Source: Geobacter sp. (GTDB taxonomy: Bacteria > Desulfobacterota > Desulfuromonadia > Geobacterales > Geobacteraceae). From it: 23,428 bases of DNA. Location of the stretch: contig DNRQ01000119.1 of NCBI GenBank assembly GCA_003499925.1, positions 4,952 to 28,379 on the forward strand. Reading direction: 5' to 3'. Both the position numbers and the translations under genes were made by a program. Within the stretch, counting starts at the first letter, position 1. Each line of letters begins with the position of its first letter. The notes under the pieces are model-generated. The model worked only from the letters and a program-made list of their open reading frames with translations, made no database searches and had not been told where the DNA came from. Below are positions 16,761-23,324 of this stretch, in pieces.

Positions 16761-17312
16761 TTATGGTGCGGTCACGGATTGTATTAGCCCAGGGTGCTGT
16801 TCAACTGTGGATATAATGTCAGAGAGTATTTTATAAGCGGCCTGAGGAGGTACGTTTGAAGGTGCTCCTTTTCTGGGGTTCTTGTGTGCTATCCAGTCCC
16901 GATATTTTTTTATCTGTTTAGCATTTCCAATAAGATCAGAACCGACAACTGTTTTAAATAAATCAAGTACGTCAAGACTTTTCCAGTATTCGATTTCATT
17001 CTCTACCTTCTGGTGAACCTGAGTGTTGAAAGTGGTTGGTGTGCTTTGAAGAAGCTTTCTACCCTCCACTTGAACATACTCCAGAAGTTTTCTTTCAAAT
17101 ATGGCCCACAAAGAGACTATTACAAAGTCATCCGCATTCGTCCTGCTGTCGTGTATCATTAATTTAGCCTCGTCGACAGCGCTACCGACAAACTTGGTTT
17201 TATTCATAAGATGAAGTTCATTTCTTTCGATACTTCTCGATGCGACTTTGAGGCAGTCTACAGTTGTCAAGTATGATTCCCATATGGGTTCGAGTATGTT
17301 AGGCGAGCTCAT
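16761..17312 (-). CDS. HEPN-domain protein with R-x4-H RNase motif
   Basis: 183 aa from the ATG at 17312 (GGGAGG 8 bases upstream). It is an all-helical protein. The segment ADDFVIVSLWAIFERKLLEYV (about 60-80) looks like a HEPN core helix with a conserved acidic residue, and IKKYRDWIAHKN (about 134-145) holds Arg138-x4-His143, the catalytic motif of HEPN ribonucleases. It is closest in look to the RiboL-PSP/MAE-type HEPN proteins found in defence and toxin systems. It overlaps the previous gene by 14 bases. Target and trigger are unknown. Confidence 0.6.
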   Translation of the reverse strand: MSSPNILEPIWESYLTTVDCLKVASRSIERNELHLMNKTKFVGSAVDEAKLMIHDSRTNADDFVIVSLWAIFERKLLEYVQVEGRKLLQSTPTTFNTQVHQKVENEIEYWKSLDVLDLFKTVVGSDLIGNAKQIKKYRDWIAHKNPRKGAPSNVPPQAAYKILSDIISTVEQHPGLIQSVTAP

Positions 17313-17781
17313 AATCAGAAACCTCCCTGAGAAGCTCAACAAATAAATCCTTGGTAAAAAGGTTAGCCTTTCCACGCCGTTTATCCTCAATCCAATACCA
17401 TCCCTGTTGATCTACGCCTTTGTAAAAGGGGGTAGTACGTTTTTCTGGCTGGCCTCCGACAGTAATTGTTGTTGTCATAGACGGCCCTCCAGCTTCAAGA
17501 TTTACAAGAATTACTTTGTCGATTGTGCCGTTCAAATCAATTCTTCCATTTCCACCTATGATGTAAGTTCCAATCGGTTGCAAGTCTGCAATCTTTTTCC
17601 CGCCTTCATCTACTATGGCCAGCCTGTTTGCTTTGTACAGGCCAGAAGCTTCTTCCAATATTTCAATTTCCTGTCGAATTCCTCTCAAAGGTGTCGACGC
17701 TATCCATGATTCTATTTCGGTAAATAGACTGTTAACAGAGTCAACGAAAGAATTTACTTCTCCTGCAGTTTTTTTATTCAT
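17299..17781 (-). CDS. unknown protein coupled to a HEPN protein
   Basis: 160 aa. I do not recognise its family. Residues 1-45 look helical (NSFVDSVNSLFTEIESWI). The middle is beta-rich with GTYIIGGNGRIDLNGTIDK and VNLEAGGPSMTTTITVGGQP, then GWYWIEDKRRGKANLFTKDL. There is no signal peptide or membrane segment, so it is cytosolic. Its start overlaps the stop of a small ORF (ATGA) and its end overlaps the HEPN start, so the three are translationally coupled. By context it could be the sensor or antitoxin of the HEPN effector (inference). It is AT-rich compared with the host genes. Confidence 0.6.
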   Translation of the reverse strand: MNKKTAGEVNSFVDSVNSLFTEIESWIASTPLRGIRQEIEILEEASGLYKANRLAIVDEGGKKIADLQPIGTYIIGGNGRIDLNGTIDKVILVNLEAGGPSMTTTITVGGQPEKRTTPFYKGVDQQGWYWIEDKRRGKANLFTKDLFVELLREVSDYELA

Positions 17782-17927
17782 GGGATTGTCCTTTTTGGTT
17801 TATTTTTGTCTAATATAACGCCGGGGAACGGCGTAGAGGTTAAGCTTTCATCGGCTTCCGTCCACTTCCACTGGGCCGCGGAGACCGTCTCGACCCCTTT
17901 TGATTTGCGTGGGCCCTCTTTCGTCAA
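17778..17927 (-). CDS. 49-aa leader ORF of the HEPN operon
   Basis: A TTG start at 17927 with GAGGA just upstream. The peptide runs MTKEGPRKSKGVETVSAAQW and ends ..DKNKPKRTIP; its TGA overlaps the ATG of the 160-aa gene. It is soluble and charged with no known motif. It lies about 36 bases after a good promoter. The composition looks protein-like, but the short length and the TTG start leave doubt. Its 3' end also contains an attC-like hairpin (17808-17845), so it might instead be a tiny separate cassette. Confidence 0.4.
   Translation of the reverse strand: MTKEGPRKSKGVETVSAAQWKWTEADESLTSTPFPGVILDKNKPKRTIP
17808..17845 (-). other. short attC-like hairpin
   Basis: On the minus strand, GCTTAAC (fits RYYYAAC) is followed by the stem ACGCCG/CGGCGT and ATTAGAC, which is one base off GTTRRRY, the changed base being the G next to the crossover. 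At 38 nt it is shorter than normal attC sites. It is probably decayed or coincidental. Confidence 0.25.
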
Positions 17928-17963
17928 CTGTTCCTCGTTGTAAACTTTTCCCAATAAATGCTC

Positions 17964-17992
17964 ACTATATTACGTCTCATACACCAAGTCAA
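17964..17992 (-). promoter_or_regulatory. strong sigma70-type promoter (possible cassette promoter Pc)
   Basis: On the minus strand, TTGACT (17992-17987), a 17-base spacer, then TATAGT (17969-17964). It reads into the HEPN operon and the other minus-strand genes and lies directly upstream of the divergent integrase-like remnant. This is the place of Pc in an integron. Confidence 0.6.
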
Positions 17993-18004
17993 AGGGGAAT
18001 AGCC

Positions 18005-18400
18005 ATGGCTTCGGACCAGTCGAACTTTCCGTACGGTACGCCAAGTACCTTCGTTAACGAAATGTCGCAGGTGAACACCATGAGGAGTGCCAGAAATGCC
18101 TGCTGCGCTTCCTTGAGACCTCTGCCGGGGCGCCGCAATACCAGCGCGCTGCCGAACGCATGCGCCACTTCATGAAAGAACTGGCCTCCGACAACCAACC
18201 GCTCCCCCAGCGCCAACATGGCCAACGCTGTATCCCTTTACTTTCAAATGCTCAAGGAGCAGGGCTCCTGCCTCACCGGCGGCGGGACGGTTCCACCCAC
18301 CGACAGCGTGACGCGCCCCGAGAGTACTGCGCACCCTCTCTGCCGACAGCTGCATCCTACGATGCCCCGCCGCTTTTCTCATCATTCAGAGGCAGGCTAA
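18005..18400 (+). pseudogene. frameshifted remnant, probably N-terminal part of an integron integrase
   Basis: The ATG at 18005 has AAAGGGG upstream and gives MASDQSNFP. The protein-like reading then moves to the next frame (VRYAKYLR, a stop, RNVAGEHHEECQKCLLRFLE, then YQRAAERMRHFMKELASDNQ) and back again (ANAVSLYFQMLKEQG). Together these resemble the SAM-like core-binding region of long tyrosine recombinases annotated as integron integrases, with the 'RNV..H...CLKCLRYFL' and 'A..AVSLYF.M' patterns. No catalytic Arg/His/Tyr half is found downstream. Two frameshifts and a stop make it dead. The family call is from memory only. Confidence 0.45.
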
Positions 18401-18413
18401 CGTTGAAATCCGA

Positions 18414-18615
18414 AACTGTCGCCTTGTATGCAATTTTGGAGCTACCATATGCAAAACTGTCGCCTTGCACGCAATTTTGGAGCGACCAAATGCAAGACTG
18501 CCGCCTTGTACGCAATTTTGGAGGAGCAAATGCAACAATGCCGTCTTGTGCGGGATTTTGGAGCGACCGAATGCAAAACTGGAGCGGCCCAACGCAAAAC
18601 TGCACTCTTGCGGCC
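18414..18615. repeat. 41-bp tandem repeat, about five units
   Basis: Units begin at 18414, 18455, 18496, 18536 and 18577, with a truncated one at 18598. The shared core is CTGTCGCCTTGTACGCAATT followed by TTGGAGCGACCAAATGCAA. Units 1-4 are 40-41 bp and 10-20 percent diverged. It lies directly after the integrase-like remnant and is not plausibly coding. Confidence 0.85.
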
Positions 18616-18726
18616 TTACTCGGCAGCAGCCCGGCAGCTTAGGCGAAGGAGATAGATGGGATGGGGTATTTGAAAATACGGATAGGGGCGGACCAAATGA
18701 AGCTGTTGAAATTGCGGAGGAATCAT

Positions 18727-18831
18727 ATGAGCGAGATGTAGCATGGCAAGCGGACGATAGGGAAGGAAACGGCCAGGAAGCTGGCCAAGGCGCTGGAGTG
18801 CGATTACCGGGTGTTTCTGAAGGGTGTTTCT
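18727..18831 (+). pseudogene. fragment of an XRE-type HTH protein
   Basis: After GGAGG and ATG the frame reads MSEM, an in-frame TAG, then HGKRTIGKETARKLAKALEC and DYRVFLKG. The 'I..ETARKLAKAL..DYRVFL' part looks like the last helices of an XRE-family DNA-binding domain. The first half of the domain is missing, so this is a remnant at best. Confidence 0.35.
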
Positions 18832-18881
18832 GTTTCAGCAGGGTGGGGCGAAAATCATCGTCATCGGCAAATCGAGGACAA

Positions 18882-18916
18882 GAAAAAGGCACTTGGGCGG
18901 ATGCGCCAAGTGCCTG
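18882..18916 (-). terminator. rho-independent terminator of tRNA-Ala
   Basis: On the minus strand, AGGCACTTGG pairs with CCAAGTGCCT, followed by TTTTTC. It starts 13 bases after the tRNA 3' end. Confidence 0.85.
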
Positions 18917-18928
18917 TTATTTCTTTGA

Positions 18929-19004
<76 letters not shown>

Positions 19005-19019
19005 ATCTAAGGAGTCCTG

Positions 19020-19048
19020 TTTATAGCAAAGAGGCCGTTCGGTGTCAA
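19020..19048 (-). promoter_or_regulatory. promoter of tRNA-Ala
   Basis: On the minus strand, TTGACA (19048-19043), 17 bases, TATAAA (19025-19020). It lies 15 bases before the tRNA start, and both hexamers are near consensus. Confidence 0.75.
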
Positions 19049-19084
19049 CGCTTTTTTTCCTGATTAAAAGCTTTAATTTCACCC

Positions 19085-19114
19085 TTGGCCTCAAAACCCT
19101 GCTTCCGCTATACT
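19085..19114 (+). promoter_or_regulatory. promoter left in front of the split tRNA-Leu
   Basis: TTGGCC (19085-19090), 18 bases, TATACT (19109-19114). It lies 14 bases before the truncated tRNA-Leu. This is probably the original promoter of the tRNA gene, now separated from the functional copy. Confidence 0.55.
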
Positions 19115-19128
19115 CCCGAAACATTTCA

Positions 19129-19167
19129 GCCGGAGTGGTGAAACTGGTAGACGCACTGGACTCAAAA
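19129..19167 (+). repeat. 5' half of tRNA-Leu(CAA), attachment-site duplicate
   Basis: These 39 bases are identical to the first 39 bases of the complete tRNA-Leu at 21374 and stop exactly at the end of the anticodon loop (CTCAAAA). Then unrelated sequence begins. It has the character of one end (attL) of an element that integrated at the anticodon loop. Confidence 0.85.
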
Positions 19168-19188
19168 GCCTAAGAACCTAATACATAA

Positions 19189-19224
19189 CCCCGCAGCCAC
19201 ACTGGCTTAGCGGGGTTTTTTTCT
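19189..19224 (+). terminator. rho-independent terminator
   Basis: CCCCGCAGCC pairs with GGCTTAGCGGGG, followed by seven T. It closes transcription from the promoter of the truncated tRNA at the left end of the inserted segment. Confidence 0.85.
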
Positions 19225-19815
19225 TTGTGCCGATTGACATGTAATTGACATATACAGAATCGCCTCCTTGTCTGTCCTTTATCCGGCCAAAATGTCCCTC
19301 TTCATTCCAGTTCCGTCCTATTTGATTACTGACACCTGTGTTGAGAATGGCCCTCGATAATTACGATAAGTAACTTTCCACGAGTTCTAAAAGCAGCCAC
19401 CCCAGGGGGGCGGGCGAGGATGAACTTCGGGGATCGGCCCGATGGCGCCCCCCGGTCCTACTACGACAGGGTATGGTTGACCATTCGCGGGGCACCAGGC
19501 CCGCCCCCATTGAGGGGACGAGCCTGGTGTGAAAAACAAAAAAAGGGGGGGCAGCCACATTGGCGCCCCCCTCTTCTGCCCGGCGGAGCTCACTCTCCAC
19601 CGACCAGGACTTTTTCCCTCCGCACTCACACCTTAATCCCGACCCCTTACAGCGGATGCTGCAGATTTGTGGTGTCAACGGGGGATGTAGGAGGCAGGCG
19701 AGCGGTCTTCGCCATGGCCAAGTTCCGACATGATTTCGCACTTTGTGGCTCCGTCCTCAAAGAACGCGCTCTATCGTTACGCCGCAGACGGGTCAGTCGA
19801 CCCACCTCGTGAAGT
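19225..19815. other. non-coding left part of the inserted segment
   Basis: Begins with the direct repeat ATTGACATGTA/ATTGACATATA (19234-19255 region), which could be recombinase arm-type sites. Near 19395-19440 and 19500-19600 there are C/G-rich palindromes and a G-run. Open frames here have strongly biased composition and no recognisable protein, so I call no gene. Confidence 0.4.
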
Positions 19816-20180
19816 CACGCTCCAGAAGTTTTCGCTCCGCTTTCCGGAGTTGTCAGCTTTTTTCCCGGCGAGAAATCACGCTCTAGAAGTTTTCGCTCCG
19901 CTTTCCGGAGTTGTCAGCTTTTTTCCCGACGAGAAATCATGATCCGGAAGTTTTCGATCCGTTTTTCGGAGTTGTCAGTTTTTTTCCCGGCGAGAAATCA
20001 TGCTGCGGAAGTTTTCGCGCCGCTTTCGGGTGTTGTCAGCTTTTTTTCCGGCGAGAAATCACACTCCGGAAATTATCGCTCAGCTTTCGGGAGTTGTCGG
20101 CTAGTTTTGTGACGTGAACCCGCGCCTCAGGCTTTCTCGCCTCCTTTCCGGCCGTTGTCGGCATTTTTACGGCGAATGCT
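19816..20180. repeat. 61-bp tandem repeat, five to six units
   Basis: Units start at 19816, 19877, 19938, 19999 and 20060, exactly 61 bases apart, with a degenerate sixth from about 20120. The core is GAAGTTTTCGCTCCGCTTTC then CGGAGTTGTCAGCTTTTTTC and CCGGCGAGAAATCA. Within a unit, CTCCGGAA and TTCCGGAG can pair. The exact period with diverged sequence suggests an old array. There are no spacers, so it is not CRISPR. Confidence 0.92.
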
Positions 20181-20406
20181 CTGGGCACCGAAATATTCAC
20201 ACAGCTTGGTACGGATATCAGCCAGGAGCTGAAAACGAATGGTCCGGAGGGTTAAGTTGGCATGACTTAGGGAGATTCGATCATGGAAAGCTGGGGGAGA
20301 TAGCGGCCGCACCGCGGCTTGATGCTTGGCGGGGCGGTTCAGGAGGCGAGGAAGACAGTGGGGGCTTCGGCCCGCCACTTTCATGACGGACCGAAGGGAA
20401 GGACAG

Positions 20407-21077
20407 TTAGAGAACGATTATGGAAACCGCCTGGGACCAAGGGTCGGGCCCCGTGGGGCCATCGTTCCTCATTCTGATGTAGTATCGGTTGGCCGGCTCC
20501 AGATTTTTGAGGACGATCCTGCTGCAGGTTTTATAGTGGCCACCCGGATTATACCAACTCTCCTCCGAAGTCGGCTCCCCCTTGCAGAGGTTGATCATAT
20601 ATGGCCCCCCGTTCCGGACATGGGTTCCCTCGACGACGATGGCTCCGGATTCACCTTTGAGGTGTTTCACCGTCAAATGAATCTCGATCGCCTGCGGCGA
20701 CTGAAGTCTGCGGTTTACTTTTTGATGATTGTCCTTAAGTGGCAATCCGATGGCGTGAAGCACGGTGGGATCCTTCTTGTCGATCGCTAGGATGCGCAGG
20801 TAGCTGACTGACGCTTCCATGTCGATCTCCGAGAGATCCCGCACGGCTTGGCGCTGCCCCTTGAGCAGAGAATCCCCCCGGTCCGCACCCACCCCCAGTT
20901 CCTTCATGGAAACGACGTGCCCACGGAACTTCTCGCCGGCAGGGACGGAGCCCGCCTGTCGGTGTTGTAGAGTTGATTCGCATCCAGAGCTTCGGCAAAT
21001 TCGTGCAGTGTCAGGTAGTATTCGTGAAAACTCTGCTTGCGGAAAATTGTTTCGACGGAATGGTATTCCTCCAGCAT
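20407..21077 (-). pseudogene. frameshifted gene for a conserved-looking cytosolic protein
   Basis: The ATG at 21077 follows AAAGGGGG and starts MLEEYHSVETIFRKQSFHEY, then YLTLHEFAEALDANQLYNTD. At about 20960 the protein-like reading jumps to another frame: RQAGSVPAGEKFRGHVVSMK, then ELGVGADRGDSLLKGQRQAV, and on to the end ..WSQAVSIIVL at 20407. The C-terminal part (about 110-223) is beta-rich and could be a fibronectin-III-like domain (NLEPANRYYIRMRNDGPTGP). One missing base explains the break, so it may be a real mutation or a sequencing error. If repaired it has about 223 aa. Function unknown. Confidence 0.65.
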
Positions 21078-21230
21078 TGGCTACCCCCTTTGCTAAAATA
21101 TTAATGCATACCAATATAGCAGGGGGCGGGAGGCTGTCAACCGACAAACGATGGCTTCTGTATTGCGCCGTAACCGCGAAGAGTGGGGACCTGCGAGACG
21201 ACAAAAAGCGGTTATTGTCGGGAAAGACAC

Positions 21231-21259
21231 TTGACGAAAACCCACTTAGAGGTTATAAA
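21231..21259 (+). promoter_or_regulatory. promoter of the complete tRNA-Leu
   Basis: TTGACG (21231-21236), 17 bases, TATAAA (21254-21259). It lies about 115 bases before the tRNA. It is inside the inserted segment, so the element seems to have brought a new promoter for the tRNA it split. Confidence 0.6.
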
Positions 21260-21373
21260 AGGTGCTCTGCAACAGGCGGCGATGCTGGCTGGTGTGGGAA
21301 GACGGGGTTTACTCCCGAGTAGTGTTGAAAAGGCCTGACAGATGATGCCGATGAAAAGGCCTGTAAGTCTTGT

Positions 21374-21458
21374 GCCGGAGTGGTGAAACTGGTAGACGCA
21401 CTGGACTCAAAATCCAGCGGGGCAACCCGTGTCGGTTCGATTCCGACCTCCGGCACCA
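21374..21458 (+). tRNA. tRNA-Leu(CAA)
   Basis: An 85-nt class II tRNA: acceptor GCCGGAG/CTCCGGC, D-arm with GGTAGACGC, anticodon stem CTGGA with loop CTCAAAA (anticodon CAA), a long variable arm CGGGGCAACCCG, T-arm GTCGGTTCGATTCCGAC, and an encoded CCA. The first 39 bases are duplicated at 19129. Confidence 0.96.
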
Positions 21459-21470
21459 TTAAGTAAATTC

Positions 21471-21502
21471 AAGGGTTTAGCCACGTGGCTGAGCCCTTTT
21501 TT
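21471..21502 (+). terminator. rho-independent terminator of tRNA-Leu
   Basis: AAGGGTTTAGCCAC pairs with GTGGCTGAGCCCTT, followed by six T, 13 bases after the tRNA. Confidence 0.85.
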
Positions 21503-21644
21503 GCTATTTGGTTCTGCCGAGAATTTTGGACAAGATTTCAAGTGCTCGTTAAAACCGCTTGCCGAACCTGGTACCACGATGTCAGGATATAACTGGACAT
21601 CCTGGTACATCAAAGGAATGTCCGATTAGCGCTGATCTTCAGTA

Positions 21645-21755
21645 CCGGTATTTCCTCCCCCTTCAAGGGGGAGGTCGGGAGGGGATGGGGGCTTTGGCTG
21701 GCATGTAGACCCCATCCCCACCCCGACCCTCCCCTTGAAGGGGAGGGAGTTTTTA
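21645..21755. repeat. GC-rich palindromic repeat
   Basis: Two arms, TTTCCTCCCCCTTCAAGGGG and CCCTCCCCTTGAAGGGGAGG, each palindromic in itself, are set in inverted orientation around a GGATGGGGGC...GACCCCATCC stem. It is followed by a run of five T. It lies between tRNA-Leu and the coiled-coil gene. Confidence 0.75.
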
Positions 21756-21830
21756 CAGTCACTGATGATCGACGCTGATCGGCAAGGAATGTTGCAGATC
21801 AGCGTGTTTCCCTGATCAGCGGGAGGTGTC

Positions 21831-22118
21831 ATGGACAAGCAAACGGAATTGGTCGAAAGGCTGTCGGCACAGATAGTTCAATGGGAGGCGGAGATCGACC
21901 GGCTCAGCTACAGGGCTGTGAACGGGCCGGAGGAGGAGAAAAGGGCATGCCTGGAACAGATCGAAGAGTTGCAGGGCAAGCGGAAAGAGGCCCAGGTAAC
22001 GCTGCAGGGTATCGGGACAGAGCAAACCGATACGCTTGAGGATATGAAAGAAGGATCTCAGGGTCTCCTGGATAATGTGAAGAGCGGGCTGCGTGACGCG
22101 ATCTTAAAGGTGAAGTGA
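21831..22118 (+). CDS. small coiled-coil protein
   Basis: 95 aa. GGGAGG lies 6 bases before the ATG. Residues 3-60 are heptad-like and charged (VERLSAQIVQWEAEIDRL, then KRACLEQIEELQGKRKEAQV), followed by a second amphipathic helix ending KSGLRDAILKVK. It is soluble with no signal. It resembles small stress-related coiled-coil proteins of environmental bacteria, but no function can be assigned. It is monocistronic and followed by a G/C hairpin. Confidence 0.7.
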   Translation: MDKQTELVERLSAQIVQWEAEIDRLSYRAVNGPEEEKRACLEQIEELQGKRKEAQVTLQGIGTEQTDTLEDMKEGSQGLLDNVKSGLRDAILKVK

Positions 22119-22124
22119 CTGCAA

Positions 22125-22200
22125 ATCCCCCCCGACCCCCCTTTTTCAAAGGGGGGAGGTTGCTTAGCACCCTTCAGCCAAAGGGGGGAGGTTTGTTAGC
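22125..22200. repeat. G/C palindromic repeat
   Basis: CCCCCCTTTTTCAAAGGGGGG forms a perfect hairpin after the coiled-coil gene. The GGGGGGAGGTT-G-TTAGC tail then occurs twice in tandem (about 22153-22167 and 22183-22200). It may act as a terminator for the convergent genes. Confidence 0.6.
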
Positions 22201-22212
22201 GCGTCGGCCAGC

Positions 22213-22247
22213 AAAAAGAAAGGCCCTCCTGGTTGCGGAGGGCCTTT
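22213..22247 (-). terminator. rho-independent terminator of the superoxide dismutase gene
   Basis: On the minus strand, AAAGGCCCTCC pairs with GGAGGGCCTTT, followed by CTTTTT. It begins 16 bases after the stop codon. Confidence 0.9.
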
Positions 22248-22262
22248 GCTGTTTGACGGCTG

Positions 22263-22844
22263 TTACATCTTCATGCGCTCTTCGGCGGCGTCCCAATTGA
22301 TGTTCTGGAAGAAGGCGCTGATGTAGTCGGCCCGCTTCAGATCGTAATCGATCATGAAGGCGTGTTCGAAGACATCCATGATCAGAAGGGGGACGCAGCA
22401 GGCGGGGTGGCCGACGTCGTGCTCGTTCACCCAGACGTTCATCAGTTTGCCGTTGGCCAGGTCCTGGTAAAGGATGGCCCAGCCGATGCCGCGCATGGCG
22501 CCGACGGCCTTGAAATCCTGGGCCCAGTTGTCGTAGCTGCCGAACTCCTGGTGAATCCTTCCGGCGAGGCGCCCGTCTGGATTGATCGGGGCTTTCCCTC
22601 CCAGGTTCTCGAAGTAGCATTCGTGCAGCCGCATGCCGTTGAATTCCCAGCCGAAGCGGCGCTTCAGCTCGGCAAATTCGGGAGTGGCACCCTTGCCGTC
22701 TTTGCCCATCACGGTCAGTGTATCGGCCAGGGTATTGGTATTCTTCACATACCCCTGATACAGGGTGAAATGGTTTTGCAGAAGCCTTTCACTGAACCCC
22801 TGCATGCCGACAAGCTTCGTGTAATCTTTCGCTTCGTACGTCAT
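22263..22844 (-). CDS. Fe/Mn superoxide dismutase
   Basis: 193 aa from the ATG at 22844, with AAGGAGAG upstream; longer in-frame starts run into a repeat. It converts superoxide to peroxide and oxygen in the cytosol. Metal ligands are His25, His74, Asp157 and His161 (the DVFEHAF motif, where most members have DVWEHAY). The N-terminal loop is one residue shorter than in E. coli enzymes, and the second gateway His is Tyr29. The outer-sphere Gln of FeSOD is Gly70; the alternative place in the VNEHDVG loop has His142, as in archaeal-type enzymes. It is monocistronic. Metal preference cannot be set by eye. Confidence 0.92.
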   Translation of the reverse strand: MTYEAKDYTKLVGMQGFSERLLQNHFTLYQGYVKNTNTLADTLTVMGKDGKGATPEFAELKRRFGWEFNGMRLHECYFENLGGKAPINPDGRLAGRIHQEFGSYDNWAQDFKAVGAMRGIGWAILYQDLANGKLMNVWVNEHDVGHPACCVPLLIMDVFEHAFMIDYDLKRADYISAFFQNINWDAAEERMKM

Positions 22845-22946
22845 AACTCTCTCCTTATGTTTGTTGAGATCATAGGTGCCCGCTGATCTGTTGAATGTGC
22901 CGCTAATAGGTGGTGTCGGCACTATCCTTCCGAGGGTCGCAAAAAC

Positions 22947-23113
22947 TATCCTGATTAGCGTCAATCTTCCGCTGGTTGAAACTCCCCCCTCCCTTGATGG
23001 GAGGGGCCGGGGGGAGGGTGGCTCATGCCAGCTTTTCACCCTCTTCCCCACCCCCTCTCCCATCAAGGGAGAGGGGGTGTTTGCGCAGTGTGCGGAAGAT
23101 TAGCACTAATCAG
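22947..23113. repeat. MITE-like element with terminal inverted repeats
   Basis: The left end CCTGATTAGCGTCAATCTTC and the right end, read on the other strand, CCTGATTAGTGCTAATCTTC match in 17 of 20. Inside are CCCTCCCTTGATGGGAGGGG and CCCTCTCCCATCAAGGGAGA arms. It is about 165 bp and encodes nothing. The same left end recurs at 23405, at the very edge of the window. Confidence 0.75.
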
Positions 23114-23324
23114 GAAAACTATTGCCAAAGTTTACACGCTGGTTCTTTTGTGTCAAATTCGACCGGGTTGAGGGGGCTTGTGAGTTCTGCGCATGTCGGC
23201 AACGTAGACCGGCGTCTTTCAACTGCATGTGTGTTGAAGTGGAGGCGGCTTGCTGCGAGGGCGGATGCCTGACTCAGTAGAAGATTTGATGCGGCGAGGG
23301 GACGGGCAGGGGGCGGAGGGCCTT

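Noticed and set aside
17989..18225. Minus-strand reading frame with a HEVAH motif that looks like a zinc protease
   Set aside because: It is the exact complement of the integrase-like remnant, has no ribosome site, and the surrounding sequence lacks the rest of any protease domain.
19361..19741. Overlapping frames on both strands in the C/G-rich part of the inserted segment
   Set aside because: Pro/Gly/Arg-rich translations from palindromic sequence, with no ribosome site and no recognisable protein in any frame.
19816..20180. Possible CRISPR array
   Set aside because: Units are directly tandem with no unique spacers, 61 bp long, and there are no cas genes nearby.
21253..21459. Frame containing GIEPTRVAPLDFESSASTSF
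   Set aside because: It is the translation of the tRNA-Leu gene on the opposite strand.
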